In this document: piece after piece, positions 26,280 through 34,186 of the stretch
Layout: each line of letters starts with the position of its first letter
Position numbering within the stretch: position 1 is the stretch's first letter
Source of the DNA: Candidatus Bathyarchaeota archaeon
Lineage (GTDB): Archaea > Thermoproteota > Bathyarchaeia > TCS64
Reading direction: 5' to 3'
NCBI GenBank assembly: GCA_014729945.1
Contig: WJJC01000066.1
Coordinates: 1-64,000 of the forward strand
DNA: 64,000 bases
Notes under the pieces: model-generated
The model's database searches: none
Seen by the model: the letters and a program-made list of their open reading frames with translations, nothing else
What the model was told of the DNA's origin: nothing
Program-made: the position numbers and the translations under genes

Positions 26280-26627
26280 TTGACGCCGCCCAGAAAGAAT
26301 TATTTCAACTATATTATCCAGTGGATTATAGGTGGAACAAGGGGTGGTTTGAACCGGGCACGGATCATTAACGCTCTATCCGAAGCCCCGATGAACGCGC
26401 ATCAACTAAGCAAAGAGCTGGAACTAGATTACAGCACCATAAGGCACCATCTTGAGGTATTGGAGAAGAATAAGATGATTACAACCCTTGGTGAGGGATA
26501 TGGTATGGCGTATCTTTTGACTAGTGAGTTACTGGAGAATTATGATTACTTTGAGGAGATTTGGGAGAAAATTGGGAATAAAGGTAAAAAGGATAAAGAG
26601 GAGGATGATTTAGATGAAGGAGGATAA
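26280..26627 (+). CDS. ArsR-type winged-helix transcription regulator
   Basis: A 115-residue protein with TTG start. LNRARIINALSEAPMNAHQL followed by SKELELDYSTIRHHLEVLEKN (about 25-65) is a winged helix of the archaeal ArsR/HTH_5 class, common in Methanobacteria and related archaea. No metal-binding Cys pair is evident. The last residues are Lys/Glu-rich. It overlaps the following membrane gene by 14 bp and diverges from the secreted Gly/His-rich gene, so it may sense envelope or metal stress. Confidence 0.8.
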   Translation: MTPPRKNYFNYIIQWIIGGTRGGLNRARIINALSEAPMNAHQLSKELELDYSTIRHHLEVLEKNKMITTLGEGYGMAYLLTSELLENYDYFEEIWEKIGNKGKKDKEEDDLDEGG

Positions 26628-27024
26628 GTCTCTATCCAGCATTATCCTAGTAACAGTAGTAGTGGGTGTTATTGCTTATTACATCGCGTCCCAGACCGGG
26701 TATACCATGGGACATGGTATGGGTGTACACCGACTTGGGGATTATAGGATATACTACGAGATTAAAGCTGTGTTAGCCAGCGTCAACGCATTTCTGTTGA
26801 TAACCTTGTCCTCGATCTACTGGAAGGTATACTCAGACACGGGGTTAGAGTTCAGCCTCGGATTGTTGATCTTTTCAATCGCCCTGCTATTATACGCATT
26901 AACCTCAAACCCGTTACTAATCGGAGTTGCTGGCTACAGGGCATCAGGTCTAGGACCATTCGCCATGCTACCCGATTTCTTCACATGCATCGCCTCATTC
27001 ACCCTAATATACATCAGCAGATAA
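26614..27024 (+). CDS. Small four-helix membrane protein
   Basis: A 136-residue protein with four predicted membrane segments, at about 8-28, 46-70, 78-98 and 108-133. A GHGMGVHRLGDY loop between the first and second holds two His and several Met. It follows the winged-helix regulator with a 14-bp overlap, so the two are one unit. No family is recognised. The His/Met loop hints at metal sensing but this is inference. Confidence 0.55.
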   Translation: MKEDKSLSSIILVTVVVGVIAYYIASQTGYTMGHGMGVHRLGDYRIYYEIKAVLASVNAFLLITLSSIYWKVYSDTGLEFSLGLLIFSIALLLYALTSNPLLIGVAGYRASGLGPFAMLPDFFTCIASFTLIYISR

Positions 27025-27289
27025 CCGCTAAACTAATGAAGTTCCCATAATTCTCAGTTCTATTCACATAGAAGTGAGGGTAGGGGAAAAAGCGGGAAAA
27101 CGATCCCAAAACCCCTTCCTCAAACCCAATACCATAAACAGATATAAGAATACACCAGTTACACAAACTCAAATTAATTTAAACGCCACCACCCAGAGAA
27201 AAAACACACAAAGTCCCACCAGCTGCCACCAAAACAGTCAAGGATTAAATACCAAAACGCCGACTATCAAAGACATCAAGGTAAACACC

Positions 27290-28453
27290 ATGAACACTGA
27301 AGACAGAACCATTGTAACCATCTCAGCAAGCCACGGCATAATGCACGCCTACCTAGTATTACTGCCAGCAATGATCCCTATTCTAGGCGGAGAACTAGGA
27401 GACATAACCACAGTAGGAATGCTAGCAAGCCTAGTATCTCTTTTCTACGGATGGTTGAGTCTACCAGTAGGATTCATAGCAGACCGCTATAGTAAAAAAA
27501 CTCTCATAATGTTGAGCATGCTACTATGTGGAGGATCAAGTATTCTCATAGGCATCAGCCCCAATATACCTGTAGCAGCGATAGGACTCATTACACTGGG
27601 AATGGGGGCAAGCCTCTACCATCCATGCGGCTACGCCCATATGAGCTTAGTCAGCGACGAGAGCCGTGGCAGATACATGGGAATCCAGGGATTAGGAGGA
27701 GACATGGGAATGGCCATCAGTTACCTAACTTCGAGCATACTTGGGTCCAGATTTGGTTGGAGGGCCACATTCATCATCTGGGGCGCCATCGGTCTCACCA
27801 TGGCGGCAATAGACTACTTTGTAGCAGAAGATATACCATATCCCATCCCAGAAGGAGGCCACGCAGGACCAGTAGAAACACTACGTAGAATGTTCGGAAC
27901 CACAGATAAATCCACCCTCATCATAACCCTAGGAATCGTAGTGCTCAGCGGAATGCTCTGGACAGGGGTAAGCAGTTTCATTATGGCGTTCATGGAAGAA
28001 CAAAAAGGAGTATCGTTCGTGATAGCTGGAGGACTTAGTACCCTCAAATATACAGTAGGGGCATTCGCCCAGATACTAGGAGGAGAACTAAGCGACAAAT
28101 TAGGAAGAAAAAGACTTCTCCTCTTCGGTTATGCAGGATTTGCTCTAACCTTAATCGGCTTCGTGTTATCACCCAGTAGTCTACCACTACTAGTCCTAAT
28201 CGTAGTAATTCTTGGTTTCACGTTCTTCGTGACCCAGAGCCCCATGAACGCATTATTAGGAGACGTAGCTAGAAAAGACACGGTAGGGGTAACCTATGGT
28301 GTAAACTTCACACTAAAATATGGTATTGGCTTCTTTACACCAGCAATAGCAGGATATTTAGCCCAGTATTATGGATACTCCAGTGTATTCTACTTCTTCG
28401 CAATCCTCAGCGGCTTAGCGTTCGGCATAGCCCTGCTTATAAGAGAGGATTAG
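27290..28453 (+). CDS. MFS transporter
   Basis: A 387-residue major facilitator protein with 12 membrane segments. The ATG at 27290 (MNTEDRTIVTISASHGIMHAY) is the family-like start. The frame runs open back to 27074 but that part is not protein-like. The usual loop-2 motif is GFIADRYSKKTL (near residue 63) and the second is GGELSDKLGRKRL. It resembles the fosmidomycin-resistance/YfiS class of efflux carriers, but the substrate is unknown. It is convergent with the MinD-type gene and overlaps it by 4 bp. Confidence 0.85.
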   Translation: MNTEDRTIVTISASHGIMHAYLVLLPAMIPILGGELGDITTVGMLASLVSLFYGWLSLPVGFIADRYSKKTLIMLSMLLCGGSSILIGISPNIPVAAIGLITLGMGASLYHPCGYAHMSLVSDESRGRYMGIQGLGGDMGMAISYLTSSILGSRFGWRATFIIWGAIGLTMAAIDYFVAEDIPYPIPEGGHAGPVETLRRMFGTTDKSTLIITLGIVVLSGMLWTGVSSFIMAFMEEQKGVSFVIAGGLSTLKYTVGAFAQILGGELSDKLGRKRLLLFGYAGFALTLIGFVLSPSSLPLLVLIVVILGFTFFVTQSPMNALLGDVARKDTVGVTYGVNFTLKYGIGFFTPAIAGYLAQYYGYSSVFYFFAILSGLAFGIALLIRED

Positions 28454-29175
28454 AGAATACTGGGGACTATCTCACTAACTTCTTTATAGAAATCAGTCTC
28501 AGAGAGTTTACCTACGTTTCCTATAGATGCCTCAAGATGGTCATCAAAGTCTATGGAGCCCAAATAATCTAGACCCAGTTCTTCTACATCGGATTGTACG
28601 TAATCTGACTCATTCATAACCATATTCTCCAAGACGCCGGCAATAGGCATCCCCATATCTTTCAATAACAGGATCAATCGTCTTACAGATTGATAGGCCA
28701 CCACGCTTGGAGTAGTTACCACGATAAACTCTAATGTGGGCATTAACCTAATAGTATCCAGAGTAGCGTCACCTATACCTGGAGGCATATCCACCACAAT
28801 ATAATCAAGCTCACCCCACCTAATGATAGCCAGAAGCTCAATTATGGCATTACTAACATCCTCTCCACGTAGAGGAGCGGGTTCATCCAAGCTATAATGT
28901 GTGATACTCATATAACGAAGACCATGAGCTAATGGGGGTATAATCCCGTAATCCTCCTCAGGGTACAATCCTTCTACGCCAAGTATTACATGTGTAGCGG
29001 GACTCGTAAAGTCCAGGTCCAGCAGTCCTACTTTGTAACCCTTGTCGCGTAGATTCAAGGCTAGACTCGTGGCTACCATGCTCTTGCCTACGCCACCTTT
29101 GCCGCTGCTTACAGCGATGACCTTACCTACGTCTTCGAACCGTTTCTCGATGATGTCTAGTCTTGGATCACTCAT
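28450..29175 (-). CDS. MinD/Mrp-type ATPase, probable HypB-type nickel enhancer
   Basis: About 241 residues from the ATG at 29175. Deviant Walker A SGKGGVGKSMVAT (around residues 24-36) and LLDLDFTSPATH place it in the MinD/Mrp/NBP35 family; the Mrp C-terminal CxxC is not present. It sits directly after hypA, overlapping it by 8 bp. In Thermococcales a MinD-type ATPase in this position acts as HypB and speeds nickel delivery by HypA. The same role is inferred here. Confidence 0.82.
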   Translation of the reverse strand: MSDPRLDIIEKRFEDVGKVIAVSSGKGGVGKSMVATSLALNLRDKGYKVGLLDLDFTSPATHVILGVEGLYPEEDYGIIPPLAHGLRYMSITHYSLDEPAPLRGEDVSNAIIELLAIIRWGELDYIVVDMPPGIGDATLDTIRLMPTLEFIVVTTPSVVAYQSVRRLILLLKDMGMPIAGVLENMVMNESDYVQSDVEELGLDYLGSIDFDDHLEASIGNVGKLSETDFYKEVSEIVPSIL

Positions 29176-29572
29176 TTTTCTCACCCTTAATTGTCGCTAA
29201 CCAAACCCCTCTTCCTTCTATTACCTCAAAGTCGGGGCTTTCGCATTCACCGCATTTTAAGTAGACATGCGCCATCTCAGGTACAAAATGTATGGCCTCT
29301 GATACTTCCTCTGTCATACCTTGAGCCTTAAAGGTCCACTCGTGACCGCAGTTGCGGCACTTGAATTTTGCTGGCTGTGACTTTAATATGAATTCCGCGT
29401 CCTCAAACATAGGGGTCTTGAGTTGTTCGAAGGCGAACTCTAGTACATCGTGTTCTACTTGTTGTAGTTCCCCTATCATGATTATTACTTCTGTTACCTT
29501 TGTGAGATCGTTTTCTAGGGCGAATTTCCTCGCTGTTGATAGTACTCCCTCTGCTAGTGCCCATTCATGCAT
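29168..29572 (-). CDS. hypA: Hydrogenase/urease nickel chaperone HypA
   Basis: A 134-residue protein. MHEW is the N-terminal nickel-binding motif (His2). Two CxxC pairs, Cys72/75 and Cys107/110, hold the structural zinc; the 31-residue spacing between them is longer than in E. coli HypA and like that of archaeal (Thermococcal) HypA. It passes nickel to the NiFe hydrogenase large subunit. Hydrogenase structural genes are not in this window. The ATG is followed by a typical HypA start. Confidence 0.93.
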   Translation of the reverse strand: MHEWALAEGVLSTARKFALENDLTKVTEVIIMIGELQQVEHDVLEFAFEQLKTPMFEDAEFILKSQPAKFKCRNCGHEWTFKAQGMTEEVSEAIHFVPEMAHVYLKCGECESPDFEVIEGRGVWLATIKGEKNE

Positions 29573-29640
29573 GGGGTTTTCTCCAAGCTGGTGAAATATA
29601 GGTGTTATTACGGGGTGAAGCTGGTGATAATTATTATTGG

Positions 29641-29666
29641 TATTACGTATATCTGTTTTAGTAATA
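29641..29666. promoter_or_regulatory. Candidate NikR operator
   Basis: TATTAC (29641-29646) and GTAATA (29661-29666) are an exact inverted repeat with a 14-bp spacer, in the region between divergent hypA and the CooC/nikR pair. NikR binds spaced inverted repeats of this kind in other organisms. A site here could switch both operons. No other copy was noted in the window. Confidence 0.45.
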
Positions 29667-29695
29667 TTTTTAATCGATGTCGGGGGTGAAAGGGT

Positions 29696-30424
29696 ATGAA
29701 ACTACTTGTGGGCGGTAAAGGGGGAGCGGGTAAGTCCGCTGTATCCATTTTAATTACTAGGGAATTATCCAAACACGGGAAAGCGATCTTGATGGATGCT
29801 GATGAATCCAATAGGCTTTTACCAAAAAGCCTGGGCGTTGAATCTGTGGATACTATTGCCAATTATTTAGGTGGTAGATCACAGGTGCGAAAGGGTTTAG
29901 AGGATCATGTTAAGGTTCACATGAGTAAGATCCCTGATGATTATATCTCCCGGACCAATGACGGGATTACGTATGTAGCAGTGGGTAAGATCGAGGAATA
30001 TGGCGAAGGTTGTGCTTGTCCCTATGGGTTTCTATCCAAAGAATTGTTAAAAAGAATAGAGCTTCAGCCCGATGAGTACTTGATAGTTGATGCTGAGGCG
30101 GGTATTGAACACCTAGGTAGAGGTGTTGAAGAGGGAATAGATAGAATAATTGTAGTCATTGACCCTACTGCAGAGGGGGTAGCCATAGCTAAGAAGCTAG
30201 CGTCTGAAGCAGAACGAATTGGTAAACCCATTCATCTCGTATTAAACAAGATGACTCCAGAGGTCGAGAAGGTTATGATGGAGAAGCTTGAGTCTGAGAG
30301 GCTCAAACCGGATGCTGTGATTGGTTATGACTCTAAGATATTCCAGTCCAGTTTAAGGGGGGGAGAGTTAAAGGCTGGTGTTGCATCAGAAGCAATATCA
30401 AGCTTTGTCGACTCAATTCTCTGA
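29696..30424 (+). CDS. cooC: CooC-like nickel-insertion ATPase
   Basis: A 242-residue MinD-fold ATPase with Walker A GGKGGAGKS (6-14). The nickel-binding pair Cys106/Cys108 lies in EGCACPYGFLSK, the hallmark of CooC, which inserts nickel into carbon monoxide dehydrogenase. CODH genes are outside this window. It is cotranscribed with nikR, starting 12 bp before it, and is divergent from hypA. A role in hydrogenase maturation instead is possible. Confidence 0.88.
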   Translation: MKLLVGGKGGAGKSAVSILITRELSKHGKAILMDADESNRLLPKSLGVESVDTIANYLGGRSQVRKGLEDHVKVHMSKIPDDYISRTNDGITYVAVGKIEEYGEGCACPYGFLSKELLKRIELQPDEYLIVDAEAGIEHLGRGVEEGIDRIIVVIDPTAEGVAIAKKLASEAERIGKPIHLVLNKMTPEVEKVMMEKLESERLKPDAVIGYDSKIFQSSLRGGELKAGVASEAISSFVDSIL

Positions 30425-30435
30425 GTTGTTAAAGC

Positions 30436-30837
30436 ATGACAAGTGGAGTCTCAAGAATAAGCGTATCAATAGACCCCGATCTACTGACTGAATTCGATGA
30501 GCTTGTGAAGAGGATTGGGTATAATCGTTCTAGTGCTGTACAACTGGCTATGAGGGGTTTCTTGACTGAACATAAGTGGAAGGATCTTGAAGGCGTATTA
30601 GCCGGTGTAATAACAATGATTTACGATCACCACACAGGGGGGATAATGGAAGAGTTAACCCATCTTCAACACGATTATACGGATATTATCAGTTCCTCGA
30701 CGCATATTCACTTGGATCATCATAATTGCCTTGAGATCTTAGCTGTGAAGGGGAAGGCATCCCAGATCAAAAAGTTGGCTAACTCATTGGAGGTTACTCG
30801 TGGACTTAAGCAGATAAGGGTATCAATGATGCAGTAA
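30436..30837 (+). CDS. nikR: Nickel-responsive regulator NikR
   Basis: A 133-residue protein with a ribbon-helix-helix DNA-binding end (residues 1-45, RISVSIDPDLLTEFDELVKR) and an ACT-like nickel domain. The square-planar nickel ligands are all present: His79, His90, His92 and Cys98 (HDYTDI ... HIHLDHHNC). It represses nickel uptake or maturation genes when nickel is high. It likely acts at the inverted repeat 770 bp upstream. Confidence 0.93.
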   Translation: MTSGVSRISVSIDPDLLTEFDELVKRIGYNRSSAVQLAMRGFLTEHKWKDLEGVLAGVITMIYDHHTGGIMEELTHLQHDYTDIISSSTHIHLDHHNCLEILAVKGKASQIKKLANSLEVTRGLKQIRVSMMQ

Positions 30838-30853
30838 CTCGGTTTATTTCTTC

Positions 30854-31108
30854 TTGGTTAAAATAATTGAAAAATACCGGGTTATATTAGATAATGTGAA
30901 GATCGGGTTCAACTGGTTTACGTTTAACTTTGTTATCGCAATTATGCTTACAGTTTCCACGGAGATATTATTCTTGAACTATTTTATTTTCAGACAGGGG
31001 TACATTGTTGCTTATTGCTATCTTTTATGGGCGCTTGTAGCGTGGTATTATTTGATGCATAAGAGAATAAAAACAGCAATCGAAGGGATATCAGAAAACA
31101 ATAGATAA
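30854..31108 (+). CDS. Small two-helix membrane protein
   Basis: An 84-residue protein with TTG start and two membrane helices (about 22-48 and 51-72). No family recognised. It lies 17 bp after nikR on the same strand and may be cotranscribed, but shows no metal-binding residues. Confidence 0.5.
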   Translation: MVKIIEKYRVILDNVKIGFNWFTFNFVIAIMLTVSTEILFLNYFIFRQGYIVAYCYLLWALVAWYYLMHKRIKTAIEGISENNR

Positions 31109-31138
31109 AAATCACCGCCGTTATGATTTTTCGATCCA

Positions 31139-31564
31139 ATGAAGAAATATCTAAGAGCACTTGAAGACACAGGAAATAGTTTAATGGTGTATAGGGAAGG
31201 AGAGCTTATTTTTGAGAGTAAACTAGCAGGCATTAGACCGCATTTAGTGGCGATTGATGAATTTGGTGATGAATTAGAGGGAACCCTTATGGTGGATAAG
31301 ATCCTAGGGAGAGCTGCTGCGTTTCTTGTTATATATAGTAAGGCAGCAGAAGCTATTGGCGCCATTGTGAGTACTCCTGGTAGACAAGTGTTGGAGGAAT
31401 ATGGTGTGAAACTTGGTTACAGTCAAGAGGTTCCTCATATCAAAATGGATAATGGCGTTATCTATTGTCCATTTGAACGAATGGTTCAGGGCATTGTAGA
31501 TCCTGTTGAGGCGTATAATTCTATTTTGGAGAAGATGAAGAGTTATCAGGACTCTTCCTCATAG
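31139..31564 (+). CDS. DUF1893 protein
   Basis: A 141-residue protein with the DUF1893 pattern: SLMVYREGELIFES, GTLMVDKILGRAAAFL and CPFERMVQGIVDPVEAY. Members are small cytosolic proteins whose fold has been reported to resemble deaminases, with no firm function known. Its end overlaps the convergent MFS gene by 44 bp, a long tail-to-tail overlap. The start is ATG at 31139. Confidence 0.8.
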   Translation: MKKYLRALEDTGNSLMVYREGELIFESKLAGIRPHLVAIDEFGDELEGTLMVDKILGRAAAFLVIYSKAAEAIGAIVSTPGRQVLEEYGVKLGYSQEVPHIKMDNGVIYCPFERMVQGIVDPVEAYNSILEKMKSYQDSSS

Positions 31565-32720
31565 AGTATAAAGCAGGCAATACTCCTAGGTTTAACGCGG
31601 CGCCTAGAAGAAATATACCGCTATAGGGTAGAAATACGGTTAGTATGCCTGAGGCTATACTACCTAATGTGCTTCCTAGACTGAAGATACTGGATAGGTA
31701 GCTTATGCTTATGGTCTTGATCTCAGGTTCCACGAGATCAGTTAAGAATGCCCACTCCGAGACGGCTCTTGTTCCCCAGCAGAGCCCGTAGAGGGCCATG
31801 GAGAGGGCTAACATGGTAAAGTTACCAGTGGTTGCGATGATTAGGAAGCTGATTACTATTAGGCCATATGCTGCGTATAATAAAGGGCGTCTTCCTATCC
31901 TGTCGCTTATGTTGCCAGCTGGGAAACGGGCTAGGGTATTTGAGAAGCCTCGTATGGTGAATAGTAGGGCAATCTTGGAGTCACTGAGTCCTAGTTGATT
32001 GGCTGCATATATGCTGAACAGTGCCAGGAATATGGCTTGAGCTGTGCTGAAGCTGGTGCGGCAGTAGCTTAGGAGAAGTATATTACGGTTTTTGAGTATC
32101 ATCCTCATGGACTCTTTCAGTGGTATTGTGGGAGTGTCTGTTTTTTCCTGTACCCGAATGTTCTGGGGCGCCATAAATACTAACAAAATTATGCCTATGC
32201 TGGGTACTGCTCCGGCTAGTAGGAACAATCTTGTATAGCCTAAAGGTTGCACGAGCCATGAGCAAATAGCCGGGCCTAGAAGCATGCCGAGACCGAGGAA
32301 TGTTAGGTATCTCCCCATAGCGTCGCCTTGTCTGTGTTGTGGGGCTGCGTCGCTCACTGTGCTCATGGCGGTCTGGTTGAAGCTGCTGGCTGATATGCTG
32401 TTGAATATGATTACAAGCATAAGGTGGGTGTAGTTCTGGGCTGGTATGAAGAGCAGTGTTCCTAGGCCGCTTATGATTAGGCTTATTATTAGGCTGCGTA
32501 TTCGGCCGATTCGTTCTATTAATCCACTTATGGGGATTCTTAGTATTAAGGGGATAAAGCTTTGGACGCTGAGTAATACGCCTAGTTGGACTATGGTTAT
32601 TCCTTTGCTTGTGAGGAATAGACTGTATATGGGCTGAGTTAATGTGAAGTTTAGTACGAAGGTGGTTGCTGAGAGCATAAGGGCGTAAAGACGTTTGTTG
32701 TAGCCGCTCGTTGTTTTCAC
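31521..32720 (-). CDS. MFS transporter
   Basis: A 399-residue major facilitator carrier with 12 membrane segments. The loop-2 motif is SGLIERIGRIRSL and a second loop is AGNISDRIGRRPLLY. It belongs to the general multidrug/sugar class; the substrate cannot be inferred. Its 3' end overlaps the DUF1893 gene by 44 bp on the opposite strand, and it is divergent from the HD-domain gene. Confidence 0.85.
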   Translation of the reverse strand: MKTTSGYNKRLYALMLSATTFVLNFTLTQPIYSLFLTSKGITIVQLGVLLSVQSFIPLILRIPISGLIERIGRIRSLIISLIISGLGTLLFIPAQNYTHLMLVIIFNSISASSFNQTAMSTVSDAAPQHRQGDAMGRYLTFLGLGMLLGPAICSWLVQPLGYTRLFLLAGAVPSIGIILLVFMAPQNIRVQEKTDTPTIPLKESMRMILKNRNILLLSYCRTSFSTAQAIFLALFSIYAANQLGLSDSKIALLFTIRGFSNTLARFPAGNISDRIGRRPLLYAAYGLIVISFLIIATTGNFTMLALSMALYGLCWGTRAVSEWAFLTDLVEPEIKTISISYLSSIFSLGSTLGSIASGILTVFLPYSGIFLLGAALNLGVLPALYSMRKSPDNSSSSPK

Positions 32721-32809
32721 CTTTTCTCTTGTTGCTGTCTATCGGGGGATAAATCTTGTGGGGTCGATGGTTTTAAGAGTCTGGGCGCTGATTTTTTTGG
32801 ATTCATGGC

Positions 32810-33487
32810 GTGGTGTCTTATTTGTTTGATGAGGTGATAAAATATACGGAGTTGATTAGGGGTAAAGAGTTACGTGGAAAGGTGTTGAAGTTTCTAAGGG
32901 ATCCTCCTTCGGATATTGATGAACCATGTTTGTCTTTGAGTGTTTGTCCTGCGGGGGCTTATCAACATCATAGCTATGCGGGTGGGCTTCTTGAGCACAC
33001 TGCTTCCGTTGTACGTATCTCGTTAACGTTATGTGATTTAGTTGAGGAGTATTATGGTGGGGAGGTTGACCGGGATACTGTAGTCGCTGGTGCGGTTTTA
33101 CATGATCTAATGAAGTGTTATTGTTATGAGGAAGACGGACGTGGTGGTTTCCGTACTAGTGATTTTGGGGGTAAGGTAGATCACTTGTCTTTGATGGTGG
33201 GGGAATTGATGAAGCATGATTTCCCGTTGGAAGTAGTGCATGTAGTGGCAGCGCACCATGGGGATGTGGGGGCTACTAGGCCGAAGAGTTTGGAGGCTTT
33301 GGTGGTCTCTTTGGCTGATCAAGTGGACAGCGAATTGAATAATAAGTTGCTGCGGGCTGCGGAGTATTTGCTTCGTCGTTGCGGTGTAGATCGGCCTAGG
33401 ATGGATAGCAGTAAGGAGGCTGTTAGGGTGGTCTCGGCAAAGGATAATCAGGGTTGGGATGGAGTTAAGCGGCTAGTTGAGGAATAG
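32810..33487 (+). CDS. HD-domain phosphohydrolase
   Basis: A 225-residue HD-superfamily protein with GTG start. Motif residues are GGLLEHT (about 58-64), the metal-binding pair LHDLMK (about 97-102) and VAAHHGD (about 146-152). The nearest named relatives are YhaM-type 3'-5' exoribonucleases and archaeal HDIG proteins. A nucleotide or RNA substrate is likely but unknown. Confidence 0.82.
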   Translation: MVSYLFDEVIKYTELIRGKELRGKVLKFLRDPPSDIDEPCLSLSVCPAGAYQHHSYAGGLLEHTASVVRISLTLCDLVEEYYGGEVDRDTVVAGAVLHDLMKCYCYEEDGRGGFRTSDFGGKVDHLSLMVGELMKHDFPLEVVHVVAAHHGDVGATRPKSLEALVVSLADQVDSELNNKLLRAAEYLLRRCGVDRPRMDSSKEAVRVVSAKDNQGWDGVKRLVEE

Positions 33488-33565
33488 ACTTATTTGGTAG
33501 TTACCACCAATGAAGGGATTTTTTCGGGGAAAGGGTTAATTGGTGGTTTGTTTGGTTTCTTGTGG

Positions 33566-33648
33566 GCAGCCGTGACAGAGTGGTGATTGTGCTGGTCTCG
33601 AAAACCAGTGGCCTTTGAGCCTCATGGGTTCGAATCCCATCGGCTGCG
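33566..33648 (+). tRNA. tRNA-Ser(CGA)
   Basis: Type II cloverleaf: acceptor GCAGCCG pairs with CGGCTGC, anticodon stem CTGGT/ACCAG with loop CTCGAAA so the anticodon is CGA (UCG codons). A long variable arm (GGCCTTTGAGCC) follows and the T arm is ATGGG-TTCGAAT-CCCAT. The discriminator is G; CCA is not encoded. No intron. Confidence 0.95.
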
Positions 33649-33733
33649 TTTCTTTTTTGACTTGGGTTATAAGAAAGAGGTAGCTTAGTAGTATAGGTTA
33701 ACAAATCATATGTAACAAAGTTACTGAGTGGCA

Positions 33734-33967
33734 TGAGTCGGACTGTGAGGGTTGATGAAGATACCTATAAGAGATTAGCCGTTCACGCTGGTAGATTACA
33801 GAGAGAAAAAGAAACCCGTATTAATCAATGAGTCCTTAAAGGATCTTACTGAGGATGATTTTAACGAGCTATCAGATCTTGCGGGGTCTTGGGATATCAC
33901 CGATGAGGAGTATGAGGATATTAGGGCATCACTGAGGGAAGGGTGGAGTCGTTGGAAGACACGGTAA
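33734..33967 (+). pseudogene. VapB-like antitoxin, frameshifted
   Basis: The ATG at 33734 starts MSRTVRVDEDTYKRLAVHAG, the N-terminal DNA-binding part of a VapB-type antitoxin, but the frame stops after about 32 codons. A neighbouring frame carries on with PVLINESLKDLTEDDF through to the TAA at 33965-33967. One extra A in the A5 run at 33806-33810 would explain the shift. It overlaps the VapC remnant, as in a normal VapBC operon. Confidence 0.75.
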
Positions 33968-34160
33968 TACTGGATACAGATGTATTGATCAATGTTCTCC
34001 GAGGAAGGAGGAGGGTCTGGGATTAATAGGGGAACTAGAGGGTAAAAATATTGGATTCAGGGATGTTTTCATCGCGGCTACGGCTATGGTGATAAACTCT
34101 AGGCTAGTTTCTCTGAATAGAAAACACTTTGAGAGGATTAAAGGCTTAGAACTTGTTTAG
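33952..34160 (+). pseudogene. VapC (PIN domain) toxin remnant
   Basis: The TTG at 33952 opens MEDTVILDTDVLINVLRG, the start of a PIN-domain toxin with its first acidic residue. A stop follows, and in another frame the last part of the domain appears (GFRDVFIAATAMVINSRLV, then ending KGLELV). About 60-70 residues of the middle are missing, so this RNase is dead. Confidence 0.78.
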
Positions 34161-34186
34161 GCTGAATAGATGGTTAGGTCAGTCCA

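Noticed and set aside
27074..27289. N-terminal extension of the MFS gene
   Set aside because: The extension is rich in Asn/Thr/Gln/Lys from A-rich leader DNA; membrane segment 1 begins right after the ATG at 27290.
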